Notes: generated by a model not told the origin, from the sequence alone. A DNA stretch of 64,000 bases from JAUMWX01 sp023394215 (GCA_050313995.1 JBNPMM010000001.1); one strand, 5' to 3'. Positions 45,065-55,087 are shown, counted from the stretch's first letter. Made by a program: numbers and translations.

Positions 45065-48000
45065 TTATTTATTATCTTTTTTTCTCTTAGCAAATAATAT
45101 AAATAATAATGCTGATAGGATGCCTATGCCTCCTATAAAATAATAAAGAATATCAGAGTTGGAGCCTTTATTAGCTTTTTCCTCTTCCTTTATTTCATTT
45201 GATGGTGATTTTTCCGGCTCAGCTGTCTTATTTTCATTACTTTGATCAGATTTAACAATGTTGGATTCCTTCTTATCTTCAACCTTATCAAGTGTCGAAG
45301 ACGTTAAAGAATTTTTATTGATAGGAATTTGTGAAAAAGAATTATTATTTTGACTATTCTCTTCACTTATCTCCACTACATTACCCGGTTCGGATGACTT
45401 AATATCCGGATTTGGCAATTGAGGATTTTCTTCCCTTCTTGGTAATAGCTTACTTATATCATCCTTAGGATCTTTAGTGCTATTTGTCTTTTGAGAATTA
45501 TTATTCCCACCTTCAAGCGAACTTCCGGACTTGTTGTCTGTATCCCCTTTAGACGGCTTACCATCTTCATCTCCATCCGGTGTTTCCGGTTTTTCATTTT
45601 CTTTTTCAACCGAAGGCTCAATTTTTTCGAACTTAGGATAAATTGTAATATCCTCTGCTATAACTGTATTTTCTAAAGAATTACTTAGATTACTATCTGT
45701 AAACCAACCCGCAAACTTATAATCTTCAGTATCTTCAATTGCAGGCAAAATTTCTTCAGGTAGAACTTGTCCCTTTAAAACATCAAAGAATTTCTCCTCC
45801 AATAACTTAATGTTTACCCTGGCAAACAATTCATCTCTTTCTTGATTTTCATCTGTAATTTCTATTATCCTTGGCGGTTCAACTTTTCTTATCTTGTACC
45901 TTGTAATAGTTGAATTTCCTGCAGCATCGGAAAGCTCCAAAGTAATGATATCTTTATCCTTAACTGCTATTTGCTTTGAAAATTCCTTTTCAACAGTCCC
46001 CATCACATTTTTATTTTCAAATTTTTCAACTACATCTCCGTTGATAATTAGAGAGTAACCAAGACCGGCATCTGAAATAAGACCCTTAAAATTAACCTGA
46101 TCCTTCCATGTTTCAACAATTTCAAATTCTTCATATTCTACAGGTTTTTCCTGACCGGTTTCTGTTTCATTTTCAGAAGTAGTTTCTTTCGGAATTTCAA
46201 CCTTTTCTATTTCAGCTACCTCAGGATTTTGAAGAACAAAATTAGGTAAGTTAGTATCCAATATTACTCTAATCTTAAGATCTTTTAACACATTTCCGTC
46301 TAAATCGGTAGCCCTTAAATTAAAGGCATTTGATCCTTCATTAATCTTTACCTTGTAAACAAATCTGCTACCACCATCAACCGCATCATTTAAAGTAGCC
46401 TCTTGACCGTCAATATATATAATATTAGCCCTTCTGTTTGTAAATCCGGAAATTGTGTAATAATATTCATCACCTATCTTTTCTACATCCATTGATGAAT
46501 CCTTACCCAAATTATCCTTGTTAATAATAACCTTTGTTGCTGCGGTTAATTTAAATTCCGGAAGTTCAAGAGGTTTATCAGATTCTATATAAGAATGAAT
46601 TACATAGGTTTTTTCCAAGCCTTTCTTAACTCCCTGAGAAGGTGTTACTGCCAAGTCTAAAGCATCAACTGTTGATGATGAAATACCGTCCGGACCGGGT
46701 TGAGAAAGATTAATAAAGTCATAATAAATTGAAGGCGCCTTTAAAACATATTCAAAAGAACCGTCTTTTTGAATGGCTACCACATTATCTCTGGAACCTA
46801 TTGTAAGCTTCAATTCATTCGGCTCAAATACATTATCACTTACTTTACCCTTGAAAGTTGCAGTCCCATCAGGATTTTTCATCATGATATATTCTGCATA
46901 AGTAGGCGATTTACTTTTTAAAGGATTTTTTACCTTATCCCCTTCAACTTTTTCTACAAAATTAAATTCCATTTTAGGATATGTATAGTCATATACATAA
47001 TCTCCAAGTGACGTTCTCTTAATTTCTTTTTTATCCTTATCTTTTTCAATGGCAAAGGCTTCATACCTACCCTGTTGATCATTTTTTAAGGTATATGATG
47101 CAAAAGCAAATTTTCCGCTAACTACCCTTGCATCTGTTGAATTAATGACTTCCTTTGTCTTTTTATTAATAAATTGAATTGATATAAATTTTGTATCCGG
47201 ATTAGTGGTAGATCCAGTGTAATCTATACCCAAGGCATTAATTTTTTTAGATACAAGTTTTTCCCATTTTACAAAAGTAAGCGAGTTACCCTTAATACCG
47301 TTTACAGTTAAGGAACTTTCATTTAGGGCGAAGTCATTGGCAACCAATTTTAAGCTGTCTGAAACTTCAACATTAAATGGTAAAAGTACAGTATATGTTC
47401 CATCATCCTGCTTTACCGCTTCAAACTTTTTATTTCCTACTTTTCCATAAACAGTGGCTACACCTACCTGATCTTCAACCTTAAACGTAACAAGTCTGCC
47501 TTCTTTTGTTAGACTGTAGTCTTCATTTGTTTGAGTCTTAACCAAAGAAATCTTTGGAGAAACAGTATCGACTTTTATAGGATATAAAAGCTTTTGTTCA
47601 GATTCGTTTAAGTTTATTCTGGCAGCAGCTTGAATATAATATTGACCATCCTTCACTACTTCAAACTTACCGGTTTGACTATTATATATCTTTCCATCCC
47701 AATATCCTTCTATAAACGGATAAACTGTAAATAACTCTTTTTTTCTTGCTCGAGATTCAAAATCTTTATACATTTGTCTTCTTACATTTTCTTGTTTGCC
47801 AAGTATCCTCAAGGTATTCATTTCACTATCGAGAACACTAAACTCTAAAGTTTTGGCATTACGCAAAAGTCCTAATTGCGGAATTACAACATCAGCAAAT
47901 CCGTCTCCATTAGGAGAAATGGACCACATTTCCTGAGATGGTTTTTTATTTGAATTCAATTCAGAGACCGGAAGTCCTAATGTAAATATTCTTCCCGAAT

Positions 48001-50308
48001 CAAATATATTTCTTGGATCCTTAACTATAGAAACCAATCTGGTGTCCTTGTATATTGTCCCCTTATCATTTTCAACAGTATCAAGATTGTCCATGATATT
48101 TTCTGCATTATAATTTCCTACAAATCCCATATACGGGAAGCTTAACGATGGTTGTTTTGAATCTTCTGAAATAAATTCAACAAAACCTTCAACAAAGTTA
48201 TCCACTACACTGCTCGCATCTATAGTAATATTTACATTTGCACTTGAATTTGCTTTAACGGTTACCCTATCTAAATCTGATGCAATTGTTGCACTTGAGG
48301 GACTTTCAATCAATATCTTATTTACAGTTTCAGTAGTAAATACGCCATTTATCTTTACTTTAAATGTAAGATCCCTATCGCTATAGTTTTTCAAATTGAT
48401 GTTAAATGATTTGACGCCATTAAAATTTCTTAATTCTCCGGCTGCATTGCCTGCTTCATTTTCATAGCTCAAAATTACCCTATTGTCTATAGCGTCTTTA
48501 GCTTGAACCAAACCCGCCCCTTGTCTTCTCACGGAAAATGGTGTTGTATCTGACACTTTTGAGTTATAGAGTATTTTAGCCGTATTCATCAAGGTTTTCC
48601 TTGTAAATTCAGCAACATTTCCAATAGAATTTACATCTTTTCTCACCTGTGAATATACTATAGCGGATACCCCTGATACATACGGTGATGCCATAGAAGT
48701 ACCGCTGGAAATAGCATATTTGCCATCATTTACAGTTGAATAAACTTGACCCCCGATACCCGTAATCTCAGGTTTGAAATCAAAATCCGGAGTAGAACCG
48801 AAAGAAGTAAAGTCGCTCATATCTCCCGAACTAATATTAGCAACACGCCTTGCTTCCTTACTAAAATTAACTTCAAAGTCACTGTTCTTATTATAAGCTT
48901 CCAACAATCTCATACCTGCTGTATTTGAAATATTAAATACAGGGAAATTACCGATTCCACTTAAACTCATTTTGAAACTTGAGTCATCAGTGTTATAAAT
49001 AATCGCACCGATTGCACCTGCATTTTTAGCTCTCGTTGCTTTATCTATAAATGTAATATCCCCTCCTCTTTTGATCAAGGCAAGTTTTCCAGCAAATTCT
49101 TTATCTTTAAAGTCTTCCGGTTTGCCTAAGCCGGCTTCAACGATTCTGTAAGGTTTATCTTCATATTCCCCATTATCCAAATTATAGTTAAATTCAAACT
49201 TTTCTACTCCATCTACAAAATTAAATTTATTTACAAAGGTAAAAGTATTTTCAAATGAAGCTACAGAAAATGATTCCCTATAAGTTGAAGGTGAACTAAC
49301 TACACCTATATCTTTTCTATTAAAAGGATTATCAATTCCGTTCTTACCTGACAATGAAAATGCTGAGGTTTCATTACCCGCTGCTACCACAACCAATATT
49401 CCTTTATCTTTAGCCTTTTTAATGGCTATTGATGTAGGATCTTGATCATTCATAAATCCGCTGTCTGTACCAAGGGACATATTAATAATATCCGCCCCTT
49501 TTTCTATACTCTTTTCTATGGCAGCTATAATATCATCCTCTTGAGCTCCCTTATTCTCAGGATTATTACTGAATACACCCATTGAAAGTATTTGAGCTTG
49601 ACTTGCCACCCCATCTATTCCGGCAAAAGACTCCAATTGACTGTCATCAGAATTTGCACCCGCTATACCGGCAACATGTATCCCGTGATCAGACTCATAT
49701 CCTTTTACCCTGTAGCTATTATCTGCAAAGTTAAAACCATAAGGCACCTTAATAGTAAAATGTGTATCCTTATTTTCTCCACCAAACGGCATAATTTCCT
49801 GTATTTTTGCCTTAGATGGATTATCTAAATTTTGAAAATCCTTGTGCGTAAGGTCAAGGCCGGAATCTATAATTGCAATAACCATTCCTTCGCCCTTATT
49901 TTTAAATGTTTCCCCCGCCTCAAATACCTGCCCTAAAGTCTTTGATGATGTCATTAAAGGATAAAAAACTTTAGCTTTAGTAACTTTCACAACCCTTGGA
50001 TCCATCATTAACTTTAAATAAGCACTTTCAGTAAGCTCCATAGAAAAACCGTTAAAGACCAAATCATAATCATTTAAAACTTTATTTTCACTTGATTTTG
50101 ATAAATCCACCTTTAGGGCTTCCTTGTCGCTGTCACTGCGTGCTTGAACAATTACTCTAAAGGATTCACTTGAAAGCTCTTCAGTTTTATCAAATGAATC
50201 TATAGACAAGTCCCTTTCATCACTTGCCAAAGCCTGCATAGGGCTCAGCAAAGAACTAAATAATATCAATACTGCCAGGAATATTGATATTTTCTTTTTC
50301 ATTTCCAT
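45065..50308 (-). CDS. Large secreted subtilisin-like (S8) protease, membrane-anchored
   Basis: A 1747-aa surface protease. Signal peptide (residues about 1-29), inhibitor-I9-like propeptide (about 50-115), S8 domain with Asp148 (VIAIIDSGLD), His208 (SDHGIHVAGIAG) and Ser538 (SGTSMASPYVSG), and a protease-associated insert at about 385-485. The long C-terminal part resembles lactocepin/C5a-peptidase beta-sandwich repeats. It ends with an InlB-like repeat (FAGWFTDSNL...TIYPKFE), an acidic Asn/Pro/Glu-rich stretch, one membrane helix (YYFIGGIGILSALLFILFA) and RKKDNK. No LPXTG-type motif precedes the helix. The start ATG has GGAGG 4 bases before it. The likely role is host or matrix protein breakdown for amino acids. 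Confidence 0.93.
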   Translation of the reverse strand: MEMKKKISIFLAVLILFSSLLSPMQALASDERDLSIDSFDKTEELSSESFRVIVQARSDSDKEALKVDLSKSSENKVLNDYDLVFNGFSMELTESAYLKLMMDPRVVKVTKAKVFYPLMTSSKTLGQVFEAGETFKNKGEGMVIAIIDSGLDLTHKDFQNLDNPSKAKIQEIMPFGGENKDTHFTIKVPYGFNFADNSYRVKGYESDHGIHVAGIAGANSDDSQLESFAGIDGVASQAQILSMGVFSNNPENKGAQEDDIIAAIEKSIEKGADIINMSLGTDSGFMNDQDPTSIAIKKAKDKGILVVVAAGNETSAFSLSGKNGIDNPFNRKDIGVVSSPSTYRESFSVASFENTFTFVNKFNFVDGVEKFEFNYNLDNGEYEDKPYRIVEAGLGKPEDFKDKEFAGKLALIKRGGDITFIDKATRAKNAGAIGAIIYNTDDSSFKMSLSGIGNFPVFNISNTAGMRLLEAYNKNSDFEVNFSKEARRVANISSGDMSDFTSFGSTPDFDFKPEITGIGGQVYSTVNDGKYAISSGTSMASPYVSGVSAIVYSQVRKDVNSIGNVAEFTRKTLMNTAKILYNSKVSDTTPFSVRRQGAGLVQAKDAIDNRVILSYENEAGNAAGELRNFNGVKSFNINLKNYSDRDLTFKVKINGVFTTETVNKILIESPSSATIASDLDRVTVKANSSANVNITIDASSVVDNFVEGFVEFISEDSKQPSLSFPYMGFVGNYNAENIMDNLDTVENDKGTIYKDTRLVSIVKDPRNIFDSGRIFTLGLPVSELNSNKKPSQEMWSISPNGDGFADVVIPQLGLLRNAKTLEFSVLDSEMNTLRILGKQENVRRQMYKDFESRARKKELFTVYPFIEGYWDGKIYNSQTGKFEVVKDGQYYIQAAARINLNESEQKLLYPIKVDTVSPKISLVKTQTNEDYSLTKEGRLVTFKVEDQVGVATVYGKVGNKKFEAVKQDDGTYTVLLPFNVEVSDSLKLVANDFALNESSLTVNGIKGNSLTFVKWEKLVSKKINALGIDYTGSTTNPDTKFISIQFINKKTKEVINSTDARVVSGKFAFASYTLKNDQQGRYEAFAIEKDKDKKEIKRTSLGDYVYDYTYPKMEFNFVEKVEGDKVKNPLKSKSPTYAEYIMMKNPDGTATFKGKVSDNVFEPNELKLTIGSRDNVVAIQKDGSFEYVLKAPSIYYDFINLSQPGPDGISSSTVDALDLAVTPSQGVKKGLEKTYVIHSYIESDKPLELPEFKLTAATKVIINKDNLGKDSSMDVEKIGDEYYYTISGFTNRRANIIYIDGQEATLNDAVDGGSRFVYKVKINEGSNAFNLRATDLDGNVLKDLKIRVILDTNLPNFVLQNPEVAEIEKVEIPKETTSENETETGQEKPVEYEEFEIVETWKDQVNFKGLISDAGLGYSLIINGDVVEKFENKNVMGTVEKEFSKQIAVKDKDIITLELSDAAGNSTITRYKIRKVEPPRIIEITDENQERDELFARVNIKLLEEKFFDVLKGQVLPEEILPAIEDTEDYKFAGWFTDSNLSNSLENTVIAEDITIYPKFEKIEPSVEKENEKPETPDGDEDGKPSKGDTDNKSGSSLEGGNNNSQKTNSTKDPKDDISKLLPRREENPQLPNPDIKSSEPGNVVEISEENSQNNNSFSQIPINKNSLTSSTLDKVEDKKESNIVKSDQSNENKTAEPEKSPSNEIKEEEKANKGSNSDILYYFIGGIGILSALLFILFAKRKKDNK

Positions 50309-50339
50309 TTGTCCTCCAAAAAAATAAATTAATTGATTA

Positions 50340-50369
50340 ATTATATCATAAAAATTATAAAATATTCAA
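50340..50369 (-). promoter_or_regulatory. Promoter of the S8 protease gene
   Basis: TTGAAT (50369-50364), 18-base spacer, extended -10 TGATATAAT (hexamer 50345-50340) on the minus strand. Between 50370 and 50558 I see nothing but AT-rich spacer. Confidence 0.65.
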
Positions 50370-50558
50370 ACTAATACTGTTGATTTAATAATATAAATAA
50401 AATCTTCTAATAATTATTTATTGTGATATGCTTGATATCTTGCTTTCATGCTAATCCTATATTTTTAATTTTTTTTACTTTTTTCCAACCAAGTATATTT
50501 ATTAATTATTCCATAACCTTTCAACTTTTTATTTACTTAACATAAAAATTGTAAAAAA

Positions 50559-50587
50559 TTAGTAATTTTTCTTTTTTATGTTATAAT
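50559..50587 (+). promoter_or_regulatory. Promoter of glmS
   Basis: TTAGTA (50559-50564), 17-base spacer, extended -10 TGTTATAAT (hexamer 50582-50587), giving a start near 50594, about 18 bases before the ribozyme cleavage site. Confidence 0.7.
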
Positions 50588-50611
50588 TAAAAAAGGCCAT
50601 TTTTACTATAT

Positions 50612-50747
50612 AGCGCCCGAGCTCACAGAGCTGACGAGGACAGGGATTATCGAAAATTCGGCGGATGTCCCTGCGGATTGCTTATCCGAAGCAATACTTA
50701 AAAACAAGAAGCAATTCTTGCGACAAAGAGTATTGCAAAGTATGGCC
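50612..50747 (+). ncRNA. glmS ribozyme (GlcN6P-activated, self-cleaving)
   Basis: The core consensus is present: AGCGCC with the cleavage site after A50612, GCTGACGAGGACAGGGATT, ATCGAAAATTCGGCGGATG, then the P4/P4.1 region with GCAATACTT pairing AGTATTGC, CAAGAA-GCAA-TTCTTG as an inner hairpin, and the ACAAAG strand (near 50723). In known examples glucosamine-6-phosphate acts as cofactor, the leader is cut and the glmS message is degraded. GGCCAT (50595-50600), upstream of the cut, can pair with ATGGCC (50741-50746). Confidence 0.95.
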
Positions 50748-50774
50748 ACAAAATTTATCAAATCGGAGGTAGAT

Positions 50775-52604
50775 ATGTGTGGTATCGTTGCATATATAGG
50801 TAGGGATAATTCCGTGCCTGTTATGATAGACGGATTAAAAAAATTGGAATATAGGGGCTATGATTCAGCAGGCATCGCCTATTTGAATCAAGATAGTACT
50901 TTGAAAGTAAAGAGAGCTGTAGGAAAACTTGAAAACTTAGTTTCCCAATTAGATGAAAATGACTCTTCTTATATTGGAATAGGTCATACAAGATGGGCAA
51001 CTCACGGAAAACCGAGCATAGAAAATTCTCATCCCCATATTTCACAAAATAAAACAATAGCACTTGTTCATAACGGTATAATAGAAAACTATTTAGAATT
51101 AAAGGAAATGCTGCAAACAAAACACGGCATCCACTTTAATTCCGATACGGATACGGAAGTAGTAGCCCACCTTATGGAGGTCCTATATGATGAGAAGATA
51201 GGTCTGCTTGAAACCCTTAAAAAAGCTGTATCAATGCTTAGAGGGGCATATGCCCTTGCGGTTATTTCAAGTCTTGAAAGTGATAAAATAGTTGCTGTAA
51301 GAAAGGATTCTCCTCTTATAATCGGTAAAGGGCAGGATGCCAACCTTTTAGCAAGTGATGTACCTGCTATCATCAAGTATACAAGAGATGTATTTTATAT
51401 AAATAACGATGAATTTGTTGAACTTACTAAGGATTCCATAAAAATATTTGACAAGGATTTAAATGTTCTTGATAGAAAAATCCAACATGTGACTTTTGAC
51501 GTTGAAGCTGCTGAAAAGGGCGGTTATGAACATTTTACTATAAAGGAAATTCACGAACAGGAGCAAAGCCTTAAAAATACCATTTTAGGAAGATTGGAAA
51601 ATGATGAAATCAATATAGAATTCAATTTCAAAAAAGAAGATCTTGAGAAATTAGAAAAGATATATATTGTTGCTTGCGGTACAGCCTACCATGCAGGGCT
51701 TATAGGTAAACACTTCATTGAAAATATAGTAGATATACCGGTCCAGGTTGAAGTAGCTTCAGAGTTCAAATATACAAAACACTTTATAAATAAAAATTCT
51801 ATGTTTATAGCCATCAGCCAATCGGGAGAAACTCTTGATACCCTTCACGGTTTAAGAAAAGCCAGGGATGAAGGTGCTAAAATCCTAAGCATATTAAATG
51901 TTGTTGGAAGCTCAATTGCAAGAGAGAGTGATGAAGTACTTTATACTTGGGCAGGCCCTGAAATAGGTGTAGCTTCCACAAAAGCTTATACTACTCAATT
52001 AGCGTCACTTTTCCTTATAGGACTTAAGATGGCAAAAATTCTAAACAAAATAGAAAATGATAAATATAAACACTTATTGAAAGAAATCAAAAGGCTTCCT
52101 GAACTTGTTTCAGAAGTTTTGAAACTTGAAGAAAGTGTAAAGAAAATAGCTAAAGAAGAATATAACAATGAAAAAATATTTTATATAGGAAGAGGCCAGG
52201 ACTACTATTCCTCACTTGAAGCCTCTCTTAAGCTTAAAGAAATCTCCTATATAAATTCCTTTGCCATCCAGGCCGGAGAGCTTAAACACGGTACTATAGC
52301 CCTTGTTGAAGACGGTACATTTGCCATAGTTTTTGCTACTCAAGAGGATTTACTTGAAAAAACCCTTTCAAATATAAAAGAGGTTAAAGCCAGAGGAGCA
52401 AAAGTTCTCTCTATAATCCTAAAAGAAAACAAGGATATAGAAAGAAATTCGGATAATACTTTGATTCTTCAAGATATAGATCCCCTACTTGCCCCTGTTC
52501 TTTCAATAATCCCTGCTCAATTACTTGCCTACTATATCTCCTACTACAGGGGAAATGATGTAGACAAACCGAGAAATTTGGCAAAGAGCGTTACAGTAGA
52601 ATAA
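50775..52604 (+). CDS. glmS: Glutamine-fructose-6-phosphate aminotransferase
   Basis: A 609-aa enzyme making glucosamine-6-phosphate for peptidoglycan. The start MCGIVAYIGRDNS places the catalytic Cys second, which fixes the ATG at 50775 (GGAGG 5 bases upstream) against a longer frame that runs back into the ribozyme. GHTRWATHGKPS and HNGIIENY are the glutaminase motifs; two SIS domains follow (ISQSGETLDTL, GRGQDYYSSLEASLKLKEIS), ending in KPRNLAKSVTVE. Confidence 0.98.
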   Translation: MCGIVAYIGRDNSVPVMIDGLKKLEYRGYDSAGIAYLNQDSTLKVKRAVGKLENLVSQLDENDSSYIGIGHTRWATHGKPSIENSHPHISQNKTIALVHNGIIENYLELKEMLQTKHGIHFNSDTDTEVVAHLMEVLYDEKIGLLETLKKAVSMLRGAYALAVISSLESDKIVAVRKDSPLIIGKGQDANLLASDVPAIIKYTRDVFYINNDEFVELTKDSIKIFDKDLNVLDRKIQHVTFDVEAAEKGGYEHFTIKEIHEQEQSLKNTILGRLENDEINIEFNFKKEDLEKLEKIYIVACGTAYHAGLIGKHFIENIVDIPVQVEVASEFKYTKHFINKNSMFIAISQSGETLDTLHGLRKARDEGAKILSILNVVGSSIARESDEVLYTWAGPEIGVASTKAYTTQLASLFLIGLKMAKILNKIENDKYKHLLKEIKRLPELVSEVLKLEESVKKIAKEEYNNEKIFYIGRGQDYYSSLEASLKLKEISYINSFAIQAGELKHGTIALVEDGTFAIVFATQEDLLEKTLSNIKEVKARGAKVLSIILKENKDIERNSDNTLILQDIDPLLAPVLSIIPAQLLAYYISYYRGNDVDKPRNLAKSVTVE

Positions 52605-52611
52605 ACTGCAA

Positions 52612-52676
52612 AAGGTTCTGAAACATCAGTTGCGGCATAAAGCCTGACTGACATTTCAGAACCTTCTTTATTTTTC
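52612..52676 (+). terminator. Terminator of glmS
   Basis: A perfect 12-bp stem AAGGTTCTGAAA / TTTCAGAACCTT (52612-52623, 52654-52665) with a smaller stem TCAGT/ACTGA inside its loop, followed by CTTTATTTTTC. It may also serve the convergent gene at 52719. Confidence 0.8.
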
Positions 52677-52718
52677 ATATTGATGCAAAATTTTTATAAT
52701 TTTATCTTTACATAAAAT

Positions 52719-53360
52719 CTAAATACTTTCTACATACCAAGTAGGTTTTTCCCTCGTAAAATCCTCATACATGGCAAATATCCTATCAAATTTATCTACA
52801 AGAATTTCCTTCTTATCAGGATCTTTCTCATTTTCTATAACTATAAGAAAATTTAAACAGTCAACAGCCGTATAAAGTGAAAGAAGTTTAAAAAATCTCC
52901 TATCAGGCTTATTTTCAAAATACTTATCCACTATAAGTTTTGAAAGCTTAGGATGATACAGAGCAATCCTATTTAGATCAAGAAAATCCAAAATATAATC
53001 CCCTACATCGTCTTTGAAATTTAAACAAATATTTAAATCACTGTCAAATGTAAGATCCTTAAGTCTGCAATTTAGAATTTTTGATGTATTTCTATTTTTT
53101 ATAAGAAACTTATTTCTATCAACAAAGTCCGATAAAACATAGTCCTTCATACCGTACTTTTTAAGAAGCCCGTGATTATATATAGTAAGATTGATAGTAT
53201 TGGTATATTTTTCTTCCCAATCCTTTTCTATTTTATCCTTATGATAGGATTTTAAAAGCTTAACTATAGAATCGGACAAATTTTCATAATCCTCTTCTCC
53301 AATGTGATTAAGCAAATCCTTAAGTTTAATATTTTCTCCTGATTTCATTATACTTTTCAT
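52719..53360 (-). CDS. Unrecognised protein encoded after ptsI
   Basis: A protein of about 210 aa with no family I can name; no signal peptide or membrane helix. It is rich in Lys, Asp, Leu and Asn. The middle (DLNICLNFKDDVGDYILDFL) vaguely recalls the acidic metal-binding region of aminoglycoside/choline kinase-like folds, but no P-loop or HxD motif is visible, so I do not propose that. Starts at 53360 or 53348 are both possible. It overlaps the 3' end of ptsI by about 35 bases, so it is co-transcribed with the PTS genes. Confidence 0.72.
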   Translation of the reverse strand: MKSIMKSGENIKLKDLLNHIGEEDYENLSDSIVKLLKSYHKDKIEKDWEEKYTNTINLTIYNHGLLKKYGMKDYVLSDFVDRNKFLIKNRNTSKILNCRLKDLTFDSDLNICLNFKDDVGDYILDFLDLNRIALYHPKLSKLIVDKYFENKPDRRFFKLLSLYTAVDCLNFLIVIENEKDPDKKEILVDKFDRIFAMYEDFTREKPTWYVESI

Positions 53361-55044
53361 CTATTTTTTTCTCTATCTCCTCCAATCTTTCCATATTCAA
53401 TATCTTATCTGCAAAAATCTTTGCCTCTTCATAAGAGGAATTTATTATAATATTTTTAAGTTCAGGAAGCATAGAAGCTACTGCTGAAAACTCATCCAGC
53501 CCCATACCGAGTAAAAGATAAACAGCCTTAGGATCCGAAGCCAAAGAGCCGCACATTCCCGTCCATTTACCCGCCCTATGAGAAGCATCTATAACATATT
53601 TAACCGCCCTTAAGACAGCCGGGTTATAATTATTATATAGGTGTGAAACCACCTCATTTCCCCTATCTACCGCCAAAAGATATTGAGTCAGATCGTTTGT
53701 CCCTATGGAAAAATAGTCGCATTTCTTTATAAGTTGATCCGCCATCAAAACTGATGCAGGTGTTTCTATCATTACGCCCACTTCGATATTCTCGTTAAAA
53801 TCAATCTTTTCTTCTCTAAGCTCCTGCTTATATTCTTCTATATAAGCATTAACCTTATCGAGCTCTTCTACCGAAATAACCATGGGAAGCAGAATCTTAA
53901 TATTTCCAAAGGCTGATGCTCGCAATATGGCACGCAACTGCTCCCTGAAAATATCTCTCTTATCAAAACATAATCTAAGCGCCCTCCATCCTAAAAAAGG
54001 ATTTTCTTCCTTAGGAAAGGCAAAATACTTCAATCCCTTATCGCCGCCTATATCCAATGTTCGAATCATAAGTGGTTTATTACCCAAATTTTCCGCTACT
54101 TCTTTATAGACTAAAAATTGCTTTTCTTCACTCGGAAAAGTCGCCGATTCCATATATAAGAGTTCAGTTCTGAAAAGCCCTACTCCTTGAGCTCCGTAAT
54201 CAAGCCCTATAAGTAAATCATCAAGATTGCCTATATTACAGGATATTTCTACTTCCTTTTTGTCAACAGTAACCGCAGACTTAAATCTAAGTAGGTTCAG
54301 TCTCTTATCCCTGGCTTCAAGTTCTTTTATCTTATTATAATATGAACCCTTAATTTCCTGCCCCGGATTTATATAAACCCTACCTAAAATTGCATCAAGA
54401 ATCAGTTCATCCCCATGTTTTATCTCTTTGGTAGAAACCTTCGTTCCCACAATAGCCGGTATATTCATGGTTTGAGCAATCATGGAAACATGGCTGGTCT
54501 TTCCTCCTAAATCCATTACAAATCCCAAAACCCTATCCTTATCCATATTTGCTGTATCTGACGGTCTCAATTCTTCGGATACTATTATATAATTCTCATC
54601 TAAACTTGAAATTGTCTTTATTTCTATCCCCTCAAGCCTACAGAGTAACTGCTGACCTATATCTCTATAATCAACTGCCCTTTCCCTCATATAAGGATCT
54701 TCTAAAGCTGACATCATATCAACCATCTCATCTATAGTTTTCTTTAAGGCATATGAAGCATTTACGGATTGGCTTTCAATTTTTTCAAAAACTGTATTTT
54801 TTAAATAGGGATCATTGAGAAGTTCCATATGAGTTTTTGCCAATTCACTTTGCAAGCTGTTTAAGCCGCTGCTGCCGTTTATGACGGACCTATAGTCCTC
54901 CAAAACCTTAGTTAACCTATTCTTTTGCTCCTCTTTATCCTTAATTAATTCAATTTTAATCTCAGGCTCAACCCTATCAAAAAGATAAGCCTTACCTATG
55001 ACTATACCGCTTGAAGCAGCAATACCGGCAATATAATTTTCCAT
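53326..55044 (-). CDS. ptsI: PTS enzyme I
   Basis: A 572-aa phosphoenolpyruvate-protein phosphotransferase, first step of PTS sugar uptake. The phospho-His loop LGGKTSHVSMIAQTMNIPAI, the PEP-binding VGLFRTELLYM and MIETPASVLMADQL, FSIGTNDLTQYLLAVDRGNE, and the catalytic Cys in GMCGSLASDPKA are all there. It donates phosphate to HPr, encoded just upstream across a small terminator. Confidence 0.97.
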   Translation of the reverse strand: MENYIAGIAASSGIVIGKAYLFDRVEPEIKIELIKDKEEQKNRLTKVLEDYRSVINGSSGLNSLQSELAKTHMELLNDPYLKNTVFEKIESQSVNASYALKKTIDEMVDMMSALEDPYMRERAVDYRDIGQQLLCRLEGIEIKTISSLDENYIIVSEELRPSDTANMDKDRVLGFVMDLGGKTSHVSMIAQTMNIPAIVGTKVSTKEIKHGDELILDAILGRVYINPGQEIKGSYYNKIKELEARDKRLNLLRFKSAVTVDKKEVEISCNIGNLDDLLIGLDYGAQGVGLFRTELLYMESATFPSEEKQFLVYKEVAENLGNKPLMIRTLDIGGDKGLKYFAFPKEENPFLGWRALRLCFDKRDIFREQLRAILRASAFGNIKILLPMVISVEELDKVNAYIEEYKQELREEKIDFNENIEVGVMIETPASVLMADQLIKKCDYFSIGTNDLTQYLLAVDRGNEVVSHLYNNYNPAVLRAVKYVIDASHRAGKWTGMCGSLASDPKAVYLLLGMGLDEFSAVASMLPELKNIIINSSYEEAKIFADKILNMERLEEIEKKIDEKYNEIRRKY

Positions 55045-55058
55045 AAGCTTCCCCGCAT

Positions 55059-55087
55059 AATATAAAAGGATACCTAAACGGTATCCT
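55059..55087 (-). terminator. Hairpin between ptsH and ptsI
   Basis: Minus strand AGGATACC-GTTTA-GGTATCCT (55087-55067) followed by TTTATATT. A partial terminator here would give more HPr than enzyme I. Confidence 0.7.

Noticed and set aside
50718..50774. Longer N-terminus for glmS
   Set aside because: It would read through the 3' end of the glmS ribozyme and put residues before the catalytic Cys that must be at position 2.
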